From B10-G9 sp963712165 (lineage in GTDB: Bacteria > Chloroflexota > Anaerolineae > Anaerolineales > UBA11858): 64,000 bases of DNA. The DNA is taken from NCBI GenBank assembly GCA_963712165.1, contig CAVQGY010000001.1:558001-622000 (forward strand), given 5' to 3'. This document shows, piece after piece, positions 28,410-37,872 of this stretch; within the stretch, counting starts at the first letter, position 1, and each line of letters opens with the position of its first letter. The notes below the pieces were generated by a model. That model ran no database searches. It was given only the letters and a program-made list of their open reading frames with translations, and was not told the DNA's origin. Both the position numbers and the translations under genes were made by a program.

Positions 28410-29507
28410 TCAATAAATGAGATCATGATAAAAATCTGTGTATCGATCGACCATACCTGGGATATCAATCTTGGAGACGAATAGTTGGGCTTCTTCACGC
28501 CGTTCTTTCCTCTCATTATTTGACCGGTTCATTTCCTGCACAATGCACCTAGAGATCTCCTCAACTGAACCGGGAGCAAACAACGGGACCAATAGCCGAT
28601 CTCCAAACCAATACTCGTGAGTGGGAATTCTTGATGCAATTGCGGGAATTCCTGCTGCCAACGCCTCAAAAAGAACATTCGACATGCCTTCCCGAAAGGA
28701 AGGAAGCACCAACAGATCACAAGCTTTCATGATTGCGTAAACATCTTCTTGATATCCCAGGAAAATAACTTTGTCATCAATCCCAAGATCGCGTGTCTTT
28801 TTCTTTAAAAGGTCCTCAACGCGACCTCTCCCACAAATAACCAGCTTGAGTCCATTATATTCCCCGGAAAGCCTACTCAAACCCTCAAGAAGGAGCGGAA
28901 TATTCTTTTCAGGGGACAGCCGCCCTACAAACAGAAGCACGAAATCATTGGGATCAGACCTGAATCCATCTGGCAAAGCTGGATCTGCTTTGGAGATCGT
29001 ATTAAATGGGATCCCATTAGGAATGAAGGAACCTTTCTTATGCTGGAAAAACTGCTGGAAAGGGAAGAACAAACTTCCGGAAGGCACATTGGACACCAAA
29101 GCGTCACAGCGCATATACACCAGCGCTTGCAGAATCCGATAAACACTATTTAACTTCACAGCACTACGATAGCTGGCAATGTAGATCGCCTTGCCATACA
29201 AGCGGGCCGGAAGGTAACTGTTCGCCAGCAGATTAGGAAGCCAATTATGGACAACATCTGGTTTCCAGGATATCAGAAGCTGGGTGATCTCACGATACTT
29301 GAAGTCATACTTACACTTCCTGTCCAGTTCAAAAATATCCCATCTGGAAGGTAAATCCTCAATTCCCTCAGCATTGAAACAGCATACAGCATGGGCTAAC
29401 TTGGCTGGATCACTGTAATTTAACAGATAAGACAACTGCTGCTCTGCCCCGCCCCCCTTAAGACTGTGAATAAAATGCATCACCCGAACGGGCTTATGAT
29501 CGCTCAT
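28410..29507 (-). CDS. GT4 glycosyltransferase
   Basis: 365-residue GT-B protein. Start region MHFIHSLKGGGAEQQLSYLL is typical of the GT4 subgroup with GGAE in the first loop. The donor half has LLFVGRLSPEKNIPLLLEGL (near 190) and PSFREGMSNVLFEALAAGIP (near 270), in which the E-x7-E pair is conserved. It acts at the inner membrane face on lipid-linked intermediates. The neighbours are another GT4 gene and the ATP-grasp gene, all on one strand with short gaps, consistent with a single transcript. Confidence 0.9.
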   Translation of the reverse strand: MSDHKPVRVMHFIHSLKGGGAEQQLSYLLNYSDPAKLAHAVCCFNAEGIEDLPSRWDIFELDRKCKYDFKYREITQLLISWKPDVVHNWLPNLLANSYLPARLYGKAIYIASYRSAVKLNSVYRILQALVYMRCDALVSNVPSGSLFFPFQQFFQHKKGSFIPNGIPFNTISKADPALPDGFRSDPNDFVLLFVGRLSPEKNIPLLLEGLSRLSGEYNGLKLVICGRGRVEDLLKKKTRDLGIDDKVIFLGYQEDVYAIMKACDLLVLPSFREGMSNVLFEALAAGIPAIASRIPTHEYWFGDRLLVPLFAPGSVEEISRCIVQEMNRSNNERKERREEAQLFVSKIDIPGMVDRYTDFYHDLIY

Positions 29508-29600
29508 CTAAGTTGCCTGCCATTGGTCCATGACCATCAAGGCATGAAAACCTGTCCGAATATCTATCATGATTGTCACACTAACTTCCACTTCGAACCG

Positions 29601-30656
29601 CTAGTAATCCAATTGCGGGGTTTTCAGGTCGGGAATTCCCAAGCCGTCCACCAGATGGAAATATTCAGGCCAGTAATGCCCAGCATGCCAATTAAGGTCC
29701 CGGTCCCAATATCCTGGACAATCATAGACAGCCCGGGACATATAGGTATAACTAATTTCACAGAATTCCGGGTCCCCATCGCTGTTGAACAGGAAATCAT
29801 AAGCCATGGACTGGAACCCCATTTCCCGGGATACCTGAAAAGCAATTTCCACACAGCGAAGGTCAATCTCATCTATATCATAATTGATAAGACCGCTGCC
29901 TGAGGCGCGATAATCGTTGGGCCGGACCATCCTCCGAAAAGCAAAAGCGCGCTCGCCAATCACTGTGATGCGGGTGTCAAACTCATTCCCGGGCAGATAC
30001 TGCTGGAAAAGAACATAATTTTTGTGTGGAATCCAGAAATGGTGGGGATCGAAACCCCGGATCCGCCGCACCATAATTCCCACAAGGTGACGAATCTCAA
30101 GATGGGGGTTGAAATGTTTGAATCGCACCAAACCGGGAGTGATAGATCGTTGGGGGATGAGGCCTTTGCCAAAGATCCGATTTATTAATTTTGAAGCGTG
30201 TTTTGGCGATTCAACGAGGATAACATTCATTGATCCAGCGCCAGCTCTTAGTTTATAGACCAGAGGATATTGTGCATTTACCGCCCACTGATGGGCTTTC
30301 ATTTTATCGTAGAAGACCCAGGACCTGGTCATCGGGAAACCGTGGGCCCTCATCAGGAAGTATTGTTTGACCTTGTCGTCATAATGCCAGGCTGTGGCCA
30401 TGTTGGGATAGCAGGGGATCCCCAATTCCTTCTCCACCACGGGTAAGATATCCCGGGCTTGTTGCATGCTATAGTCATAATGCTGAAAACGCATGATAAA
30501 GAATGTCAGATCTCGCACCCTGTCCCAAAAACTCTCATCTTCGACTCTCAGACGGACCGAAGGGATCCCATTATGTGCCAGGATCTTTTCATACGTCTGC
30601 TGAACAGCCAGGTCCTCATCATTCAAGTCACGCATACTATAGATACCAACATTCAT
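29601..30656 (-). CDS. ATP-grasp domain protein (RimK-like)
   Basis: 351 residues. ATP-grasp layout: a pre-ATP domain to about 120, YPLVYKLRAGAGSMNVILV near 131 (Lys and Gly-rich loop over ATP), FQQYLPGNEFDTRITVIGE near 217 and a metal-binding end FLFNSDGDPEFCEISYTY near 300 (Glu/Asp ligands). Enzymes of this fold join a carboxylate to an amine or thiol using ATP, for instance adding amino acids. It lies between CapA genes and GT4 genes, suggesting it makes or adds an amino acid substituent for the polysaccharide. The acceptor is unknown. Confidence 0.75.
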   Translation of the reverse strand: MNVGIYSMRDLNDEDLAVQQTYEKILAHNGIPSVRLRVEDESFWDRVRDLTFFIMRFQHYDYSMQQARDILPVVEKELGIPCYPNMATAWHYDDKVKQYFLMRAHGFPMTRSWVFYDKMKAHQWAVNAQYPLVYKLRAGAGSMNVILVESPKHASKLINRIFGKGLIPQRSITPGLVRFKHFNPHLEIRHLVGIMVRRIRGFDPHHFWIPHKNYVLFQQYLPGNEFDTRITVIGERAFAFRRMVRPNDYRASGSGLINYDIDEIDLRCVEIAFQVSREMGFQSMAYDFLFNSDGDPEFCEISYTYMSRAVYDCPGYWDRDLNWHAGHYWPEYFHLVDGLGIPDLKTPQLDY

Positions 30657-30691
30657 AGATATAATCTCACTTTTCCAACATAATATAGCGC

Positions 30692-31828
30692 CTAATTAGG
30701 AACCTCACTTTCCAGGATTCTTAATAATACCTCCCGGTGTGATTCGCAACGGATCATATTCAGTCTGGCAAGCTGCGTTTTCTCAGGGTCTATCCATTTT
30801 ATTAGACCAATTCTTTTTAAAAAACGCCTGATATGGGAAAACCTCCCAAACATAACATTAAAGTAATAGGTTTTTTGAGATTGGTAATATTCAATCCATT
30901 TTTCAGTAAGGTAGCCTTGATCATCTAAATACGATGATCTTTCCTCAAATTCAGCAAACCATTTTTTTTCATCCATCTCACTCAGTTGTTCTATCCCCCC
31001 CCCATCAAGAGGTTGGGCAAAAGGAAGGAATTCCACTTTTTGATCATGATCATTTCCAAATGAAACTTTGATCAAGCAGCCGATTCGCCAAGAATCATAG
31101 GAAGAAGCCATGTCGAAGAGAAAATTACCCTGCCCATAAATTATCTGCGCCCCCATATAACTTTCTGCACACCCGGTAATATGCGAGTGTTGACATACAA
31201 TGATGTCAGCACCTATCTCTACCAGGAACCTACAAGTCTTTTGAAGCCCCGGACGCGGGAAAGGGAAATGTTCGTTTCCCCCATGAATGAGCACAATTAA
31301 TCGATCATATCGATGTCGATTGTTTTTGATATCCCGGGCAGCATTAATAACATTGAGAGGGTTTGCCCCTGCCTGGTGCTGCGATGCAATCCCGAATTCA
31401 TGTTCAGCCGCAGCGTAGACACCAACACGCAGTCCATTAACATCAATTGAAATGATCTTTCCCGCCGTTTGAATATTATCCCCCGCTCCAACGTAATCAA
31501 TCCCTGATTTCGAAAGCAATTGAGTTGTAGATATTAATCCTTCCAAACCATAATCCATAATATGGTTATTTGCCAATCCTATGGCATCTATACCTATCGC
31601 TTCCAATCCATTTATACAATCAGATGGAACAGCTAAATTCGGTCCAGATTTTAACTTTGGCGTTGCGGAATCAACTAATGGGCATTCCAAGTTGGCGACG
31701 ATTAAATCAGCGTTATCAAATACTGATTTAAAACCCCTGAGCAACTGCGGGGCATCACCTCTTTGGAATAACTCAGTATTATTTCCGATAGGGCAAATAT
31801 CACCAGCAATGATAATTTCTGTTTCCAA
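30692..31828 (-). CDS. CapA family protein, second copy
   Basis: 378 residues. Motifs in order are IIAGDICPIGN (residues 6-16), ANLECPLVD (near 46), GLANNHIMDYG (near 88), VLIHGGNEHFPFPRP (near 178) and VCQHSHITG (near 210), the metal-binding residues of the CapA/PGA-cap fold. It is only distantly similar to the copy at 26091, so the two are not a recent duplication. It sits 21 bases downstream of a flippase gene, which would fit a role in moving or attaching a finished polymer. Confidence 0.85.
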   Translation of the reverse strand: METEIIIAGDICPIGNNTELFQRGDAPQLLRGFKSVFDNADLIVANLECPLVDSATPKLKSGPNLAVPSDCINGLEAIGIDAIGLANNHIMDYGLEGLISTTQLLSKSGIDYVGAGDNIQTAGKIISIDVNGLRVGVYAAAEHEFGIASQHQAGANPLNVINAARDIKNNRHRYDRLIVLIHGGNEHFPFPRPGLQKTCRFLVEIGADIIVCQHSHITGCAESYMGAQIIYGQGNFLFDMASSYDSWRIGCLIKVSFGNDHDQKVEFLPFAQPLDGGGIEQLSEMDEKKWFAEFEERSSYLDDQGYLTEKWIEYYQSQKTYYFNVMFGRFSHIRRFLKRIGLIKWIDPEKTQLARLNMIRCESHREVLLRILESEVPN

Positions 31829-31849
31829 AACACACCTCGATAGAATAAT

Positions 31850-33364
31850 CTAGGTTAATATGCTTTTTAGCTTTGTTTGAATCGAGAGTAAGATATCCAT
31901 ACCCTGTTTGCGTTCATTTTTTGTGGTAAATACAAAGTAGAAAACACTCAGATAAACAATCACAGTGATTATCGAAAGAAAGAGAGTGGCTATCAGTCCT
32001 TGATAATGATTCGCGAGCCAGTATGCTATTGGATAGATAATCAAAACCGGGAGCAGGGTCTCTCCATAACATTTGACCAGCAATTCTTTGAGATTGTAAT
32101 TGAGAACTTTCGCCCCAAAATATAAGTGAAAGAACCCACAAAGAAAATAACCCATTGCTAATCCAAGTGACACGGCAATATATGGATCTCCTAATATCGT
32201 CTGAATAAAAAGGATCAATCCTAAGGGGACCAGGATCAAGCCAATTATATAAATACCCAGGACCTTTTTCTGCTCATCCATACCCTTTAGCATTTGATGG
32301 GCAGTTGATGTGCTTAGCATACACGACGTTCCGAGAAATAGGATCAGCGTATAGGGTGTCAAGAAAGCATATTCTTGCCCGACCCATAGAACCAAAAGGT
32401 GCCGCATAAGTAATCCTGCAGCTGGAAACCCAGCAATAAGAATGATATTGGTGTAGCGAATGCCGGATTTTAATATCTTCTGTAGTGCCTGCTGATCTCC
32501 CTTAGCTTCATAGGCACTTGTTGCCGGCATGATCGTGATTGTGATTGCTTGGATAATTTGGGAAAGCAGGGTTCCTGGCATAAGCATGATCGCCAGGTGA
32601 GCCACAAAATTGCTGGAAATCAATTGTCCCATTAACCAGCGCACTCCGGTTGAGTTCACCGCCAAGCTGGCCGAGATCAATACTGTCAATCCCCCAAAAG
32701 AGGCGATTAACAGAAACGTCTTCCTGTCAAAAAACTTCAGCCGATTTCGCAAGCCAGGAACCAGTCTATAGGCAAATGGTACCTGGCCGAGCCTGGAAAA
32801 GAACAGCAGCCCGGCCATGATAATGATCAATGACAGCAAACTGGGGCTGCTGACCTTAAACCAGATGAATACCGCCAGCAGGCTTAAATATTTCCATAAT
32901 GTTTCCGCGATGGCGCCGATGTAATAGCGCTGCCGGGATTGAATGACTGCCGTAAATGGTGTCAGGGGGAATATGAACAATACCATCAGGCTGACCACGA
33001 TCAGTGAGGTGCCCAGCTGACTGGAAGATCTGCTGTAAAAGAAGCTCACCAGCAGGATTCCCAGGCAGGTCACTACGCCCAGCAGCAGGGAATAAACAAA
33101 GCTGGAGCTGACAACCTGGTTGACTTTCTTCATCTCATCTCTGGCGAGGAATGCAGCCCCATATTTGACGACGCCAGACTGCAGGGAGCGATGCAGGGCC
33201 TCGATTGAAGTCATCAGTGACCACACCAGGGTATAGTCACCGTATCCGGTCTCTCCAATCGTCCGGATCAAAAAGGGCACCAGGATCAATTGGGGAATAA
33301 GACGCAAAATCTGGGCGGCCCACATCACCACAGCGTTTGAAAAAATCAATCTGGACTGACGCAA
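31850..33364 (-). CDS. Oligosaccharide flippase (Wzx/MOP family)
   Basis: 504 residues with about 14 predicted membrane helices and the MOP start pattern (SNAVVMWAAQILRLIPQLIL, then LIRTIGETGYGDY near 40). It would flip an undecaprenyl-linked oligosaccharide to the outer face. GC content falls within the gene: samples near 33.0 and 32.5 kb are about 50 percent, while those near 31.9-32.1 kb are 30-37 percent. It lies just downstream of an orphan wecB tail (33380-33466), so this may be the ancestral gene order wecB-flippase. There are two more flippases, at 34925 and 60056. Confidence 0.85.
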   Translation of the reverse strand: MRQSRLIFSNAVVMWAAQILRLIPQLILVPFLIRTIGETGYGDYTLVWSLMTSIEALHRSLQSGVVKYGAAFLARDEMKKVNQVVSSSFVYSLLLGVVTCLGILLVSFFYSRSSSQLGTSLIVVSLMVLFIFPLTPFTAVIQSRQRYYIGAIAETLWKYLSLLAVFIWFKVSSPSLLSLIIIMAGLLFFSRLGQVPFAYRLVPGLRNRLKFFDRKTFLLIASFGGLTVLISASLAVNSTGVRWLMGQLISSNFVAHLAIMLMPGTLLSQIIQAITITIMPATSAYEAKGDQQALQKILKSGIRYTNIILIAGFPAAGLLMRHLLVLWVGQEYAFLTPYTLILFLGTSCMLSTSTAHQMLKGMDEQKKVLGIYIIGLILVPLGLILFIQTILGDPYIAVSLGLAMGYFLCGFFHLYFGAKVLNYNLKELLVKCYGETLLPVLIIYPIAYWLANHYQGLIATLFLSIITVIVYLSVFYFVFTTKNERKQGMDILLSIQTKLKSILT

Positions 33365-33379
33365 AAGATGCCTCCCAAA

Positions 33380-33466
33380 CTACTTTACTGATAATCGTCT
33401 CAAGTTGTCAACAATCTGGCGAGCTGCAGTCCCGTCGCCGTAAGGAAGTTCATGTCGTATTACACG
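33380..33466 (-). pseudogene. Orphan 3' tail of a UDP-GlcNAc 2-epimerase (wecB) gene
   Basis: About 28 codons read RVIRHELPYGDGTAARQ, then IVDNLRRLSVK and a stop. This is the C-terminal signature of WecB-type epimerases (PYGDG-AA--I) and parallels NPYGDGNAAEYIIKRI in the intact copy ending at 39876. There is no upstream wecB sequence: a GT4 gene stops at 33460 in another frame and overlaps the tail by a few bases. The tail is richer in GC than the GT4 gene before it. It is most simply the leftover end of the original wecB after a foreign block was recombined in. Confidence 0.7.
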
Positions 33467-34620
33467 CCCTCTTGTAAGAGGTCTGCATAAAATTTCAATA
33501 ATTTTTCTTCCTCATTTTCCCAGTTGAATTTCTTTAAGACAGCCTGTCTTCCCCTTTCTCCCATAGCTTTTCTTTTTTGCTCATTCTCACAGAGTTCCTT
33601 GATAGCTGTCGCAATCTCATCCGGGTTGGATGTGTCGACCAATATGCCACATTTTTCATTAACAATTATTGGACGAAGTTCCACGGCAAATCGCGGAATA
33701 ATGACCGGCAGTCCAGCTAACATATAATCAAACATTTTATGAGGTAAGGCATACTCATGGTTTTTAATGCCGGGTTGAAAAAGGATCAAACCAATATCTG
33801 CCAGTGTAACACGTTGAAAGGCATCTTTAAATGACATCCAGGATTCAAAAATGAACATGTCGCTTATTCCATATCGATCAATGCTTGAAATAAATTCTTG
33901 TCGGCTGTTATCATTAAATGCGCCCACTATATGGATCTTTACATCCAATTCTTCAAGTTGTTTCACAGCTGATATTAACTGAGGCCATCCTCTTTTTTTG
34001 CTGATCAAACCCATGTGAATTGCCGTTATTGAATTTTCATTAGATTTTCTGTGAACAGGCTCTACTTCTTCCAGTTCTTTGACAACAGTGTAATTATAGA
34101 CAAATGCACTGTTTATATCCTCGGGAAAATCATCAGCTACTGATTTCTTAGCAAATACAATTCCATCAGTGATCCGCGATAAGAATCTAAACAAAAACCG
34201 AACGACTTTCGATATGGCTACATGAAGGTACGGAGGAAAATAGTTTTCTGCAACTCTGCTCGGATAATGCTCATGAACATCGAAAACAACCTTTCTCTTT
34301 GTGAACAACTTCAACAACAGCCCCACAATCCAGGAATCAGGTTCATTACAATGGTAACAATCAGTTTCTACATCAAGTGCTAGAAAAAATAATCGAGGGA
34401 GATTAAACACGCGTTCTATAATTTTGTTGCTTGATACTTTATATGTTCTGATTTGAACACCATTTACGTTTTTCAATTGATTCGCGCTTCCAGGCGCAAT
34501 ATGAGTAACACCATATCCTGCATTAGATAAAGAGCGTGCTTCCTTGCGAAATACGCGCTTATCAAACGGAGGGTGTTTTAGAGAAAGAAAACAAATCGAT
34601 TTACTTGATGATTCGATCAT
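33460..34620 (-). CDS. GT4 glycosyltransferase
   Basis: About 386 residues from ATG 34620 (a TTG at 34632 is the longer alternative). SICFLSLKHPPFDKRVFRKE is the N-terminal GT4 pattern. DCYHCNEPDSWIVG (near 97) and VVFDVHEHYPSRV (near 120) match a paralogue at 51797-52969, which has DVYHCNEVDSWAVG and VVFDVHEYYPARV. The donor domain contains MGLISKKRGWPQLI (near 205) and NHEYALPHKMFDYMLAGLPV (near 295). Its base composition is AT-rich compared with its paralogue, as is the rest of the block up to 40.3 kb. Its stop codon overlaps the orphan wecB tail, so it marks one border of that block. Confidence 0.85.
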   Translation of the reverse strand: MIESSSKSICFLSLKHPPFDKRVFRKEARSLSNAGYGVTHIAPGSANQLKNVNGVQIRTYKVSSNKIIERVFNLPRLFFLALDVETDCYHCNEPDSWIVGLLLKLFTKRKVVFDVHEHYPSRVAENYFPPYLHVAISKVVRFLFRFLSRITDGIVFAKKSVADDFPEDINSAFVYNYTVVKELEEVEPVHRKSNENSITAIHMGLISKKRGWPQLISAVKQLEELDVKIHIVGAFNDNSRQEFISSIDRYGISDMFIFESWMSFKDAFQRVTLADIGLILFQPGIKNHEYALPHKMFDYMLAGLPVIIPRFAVELRPIIVNEKCGILVDTSNPDEIATAIKELCENEQKRKAMGERGRQAVLKKFNWENEEEKLLKFYADLLQEGV

Positions 34621-34624
34621 ATAT

Positions 34625-34924
34625 CTACACAAAATGAGTTATAGGTAGAAAAAAAGGCCCGCCCAAGCCGATGAGAAAATCTACATTCATTAATTCAATC
34701 CGCAAAGATTAGGGGCACAATAGTATTTTTTGGAATTTTAGAATTATCCGAAAATTATTCATGATCATTTCTCTATTGTCTCATTTGAATACTAATTTTC
34801 TCCATGGCTTAAAGACCTTCTTAATATGTCAGAAATATTGGATGGGTAGAATTTAAATATAAGAAGAATGATAGGCAATAAACTCCAAAAGATAAAAACA
34901 GTTTAATTAGATTGGGACCGATGG
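34625..34924. other. AT-rich intergenic stretch, nothing recognised
   Basis: About 300 bases between the flippase end and the next GT4 gene. The stretch is low in GC. I see no open reading frame with family features, hairpin terminator or repeat. Confidence 0.6.
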
Positions 34925-36273
34925 TTAAGATCTATTAGTTAGAACCAGAAATGAAGAAACTAGCAACAATACAAGGAAATCAATAATAATCTTTTTACTA
35001 AATTCGGGTTTCAGCCTAATAACGGTAATGATTGCTATGCATACAGGTAACTCAAAAGTATTGAAGGATATATAACTAATTCTTCTCCTATATATGTCCG
35101 TAGCACAAAAAAGGATACTATCTGCACAAAAATCCCAACAGACAACGTAAGCAAATTATAGGGAGTAGTCCAATTCATTTCAACTATACCCTTCATTGAA
35201 TGAAAAATGGTAAATGGAACAATCGCCCAGATAAGGAAAGAAAAACCTCCTCTAACACCTGTTACCACCGTAGGATCTTGTAGCCATATACTAATAAGGA
35301 AATCTGACCATAAAAACAGAAATGCAGTAGCTATGATCGATAAGAATAATACAATTTGAAAGTAAAGACTTACACCAGTATCTAGCATTTTTGGTTTTTC
35401 GGAACCAACATATCTTGCTGTAAAAGTTGAAGCGATTTCCATAACTGGCTTAATCATTGTTTGAATTATTCGCAAGAGTAGATAGTGCAATAATCAAGTA
35501 ACCAGATTGATCAACTCTATCCCGAATTAACCAGGGTCCGATCAACAAGATCAACATGTCCATTGTTGAAATAATCGCTCTCGGGAAACCGAAACTTAAT
35601 AATGTTTTTCCTGTACGACTATCTCCTTTACTGAAGTTGATATGCTCTTCCCCAAAGAGGAACACGTAAATGATCAGCGCGATCAAAGAAAAAAACGATG
35701 ATTGACAATGCGTGAATCGTCATTATGGTAACTGTACATCTTGCGTCTTTCCAAAAATGGTCAGTGCCAAAACCAGAAATCCGCTAGCATTTATTGTCTC
35801 GAAAATATTGGCTGGGATTATTTTTCTCTCATGCTATTAACGTCGATCTTAGGAAATAATTACAGTACTAAAGACCAAGAAAAGATAATTGTCCAAAATA
35901 GAATGACTACATTATTTTCGATATTGGGAAATACAAAATCAGCCAATCTGTTTTTAGACAAGAAGAACGTGGTGACAGTGATGAATCCAACAATAATCCA
36001 AATAAGTAAACAAATAAGAATGTATTGCATTTTCCTTGTGTTATCGCTCAGATCAATTGACACATATCTCGTAAGGCTCTTTGAAAGACCTAACTGCAGA
36101 AAATTCGCCAAAGTGCTGCCAATCCTTCGGGAGAAGAGAAAAACGCCAAGCGCAATAGAAGTAAAGACAATTGACGCATATCGAATAGCCCATATTAATG
36201 TAATGGCTCCGATTAAGGAAAAAGCGATATTATAGAAAACCTCAAAAAGGATTTTGTTTTGTTCTTTATTCAT
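34925..36273 (-). CDS. Oligosaccharide flippase (Wzx-like), broken by several frameshifts
   Basis: At least four frame pieces on the minus strand together read as one polytopic protein of about 450 residues. The pieces are 36273-35860 (IRYASIVFTSIALGVFLFSR, then IGSTLANFLQLGLSKSL, the MOP start), 35686-35450 (FPRAIISTMDMLILLIGPWL), 35490-35035 (ARYVGSEKPKMLDTGVSLYF) and a last piece to TAA at 34925 (IAIITVIRLKPEFSKK then a helix). The helix pattern continues across every break, so the gene is either freshly inactivated or carries sequencing indels. It begins six bases after the BNR lipoprotein gene. Composition is about 32 percent GC. Confidence 0.7.
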
Positions 36274-36279
36274 TTCCTA

Positions 36280-37623
36280 TCACTTAAGCAGAAACAATTC
36301 ACCTTTGAACCCCTCATCAACAGTCGCTATGAATAACCCATTTTTTGTAGAGACGATTGAAGAGACCCCTACAACGATCACCGAGTCTCGCAATCTGGAT
36401 TCAAGGTTGTTTTCAACGATCGTAGTTACATATTTGAATGATTCCCCGCCATCCATCGAAATCCAGATCTCGCCCGTTCCAACGACATCCGGACCAAAGA
36501 TCGCCTTTGATGCAGATCCAGCAATCAGATTGCCCCAATTATCTACTGCCAATTGGATATCCGCAAATTCAGTAAAAGAGAATACCTCATACCATGTTCT
36601 ACCTCTATCTACCGATTTTAGAACCCTTCCCCCAAACGGTTTCTGTGGGTCATTATCGATACCCGTTGAAAAATAAAGTATGTCCCTGTCCATTATTACT
36701 AAACTCTGCCCCACTTCTCCAACCAATCCATAAAAGCCTTCCGGTAAATTATTAATCCTTCGGTCCTCTAAAATTAATTGCGTAATCTCGCTACTGAAAG
36801 ACACATTTCCAGGGATATTGGCAATTTCCCATGTCTTCCCATCATCTCTGGAAATCAATAAACCATTAATGAAATGGCGATATCCGCTTTCCCATGGCTT
36901 TTCACCTTCCAATAAAAAAGCATGATACAGAAAAATATACCAATCACCATTTATATAATCGATCTCCGAGATAGATGAAGCCCTCGATAATTGATTTCTC
37001 AAGTTTGCAGTTTGCTGATTACTACTAAAATAATTTATACTCTTCCACGATTCACCACTATCCGTACTTAGGATTAATTCCGCGTTTTTATAGGATCCTG
37101 CTAATATAAGTCTTTCACCGGTGGCACTTGTTCCAACTTCAATGGACATTACTCTGTCCCATTCACTATTTGAATAGACCAGTTTTCGGGAAATCTTATT
37201 GGGATCAGGTAAATTCCTCCCCTCTATAGGAACAGTAATCTTATAAATTTCTGCTGGATATGCTTGACATGCAAGAATTATCCAATTCCCATTTTCCTCA
37301 AATACAATGAAATCTGTTATATCACCTGCATAATCAGTATTTGCCAATGCGCTTCTTCTGCCTTCATCCCAGGCTACATGAGTTAGTTTTTTGGGGTCAA
37401 TGACAAATATAAATCCATTTTCCTCTGTGCTGCCCCAAATTAAACCTCTCGGACCAATTCTTAAATTTCCATAATTCAACTCAAAATCATCATGATCTCC
37501 GATTTCTAAATCAAGATTCATCACATCTTTATACTCTTTATCACTTAAACTGCAGCAACCGACTATCAACAAACACATAATAATGATTTTGATACAGGTA
37601 AATAATCTCTTGTTCATTATCAT
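36280..37623 (-). CDS. BNR/Asp-box beta-propeller lipoprotein (sialidase-like fold)
   Basis: 447 residues. A lipoprotein signal ends in LLIVGCC (Cys near 23). Asp-box motifs (SxDxGxTW) recur: STDSGESWKSI near 190, SRDDGKTWEIA near 262, SVDRGRTWYEV near 345 and SMDGGESFKYV near 400. They mark a multi-bladed propeller as in sialidases and photosystem-assembly-type YCF48 proteins. The Arg triad of true sialidases is not evident, so binding or scaffolding is as likely as hydrolysis. It is anchored outside the membrane between a flippase and a heparinase gene, perhaps handling the exported polymer. Confidence 0.75.
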   Translation of the reverse strand: MIMNKRLFTCIKIIIMCLLIVGCCSLSDKEYKDVMNLDLEIGDHDDFELNYGNLRIGPRGLIWGSTEENGFIFVIDPKKLTHVAWDEGRRSALANTDYAGDITDFIVFEENGNWIILACQAYPAEIYKITVPIEGRNLPDPNKISRKLVYSNSEWDRVMSIEVGTSATGERLILAGSYKNAELILSTDSGESWKSINYFSSNQQTANLRNQLSRASSISEIDYINGDWYIFLYHAFLLEGEKPWESGYRHFINGLLISRDDGKTWEIANIPGNVSFSSEITQLILEDRRINNLPEGFYGLVGEVGQSLVIMDRDILYFSTGIDNDPQKPFGGRVLKSVDRGRTWYEVFSFTEFADIQLAVDNWGNLIAGSASKAIFGPDVVGTGEIWISMDGGESFKYVTTIVENNLESRLRDSVIVVGVSSIVSTKNGLFIATVDEGFKGELFLLK

Positions 37624-37713
37624 AGTATCAACAAATACCCAATATTATCCCCAATCCCTACCATCATATTACTGATCTCATCTATCTTATCGTTTTATCC
37701 AAAGGTTTATCGA

Positions 37714-37854
37714 TCAAATCCATGCTATCTCAGTGATTTTTGTCGTCATGCTTTCAGCGCCAGGATTGTTTAGCGAAAATTCATTTCTTGCCAGAATAAT
37801 ATTCGCTAGATTCCCGGGCATTGGGGCGTTAATGACTTCTCTACCATGGGCCAT
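37714..37854 (-). other. Short coding-like open stretch after the heparinase gene
   Basis: In the same frame as the heparinase gene, just after its stop, an open run of about 46 codons starts MAHGREVINAPMPGNL and continues with ANIILARNEFSLNNPG before stopping at 37714. A one-base shift would extend it (DLIDKPLDKT). The layout faintly recalls the end of a GT4 donor domain, but I cannot assign it. It may be a remnant or chance. Confidence 0.25.
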
Positions 37855-37872
37855 TGATATCACCGCCTGATA

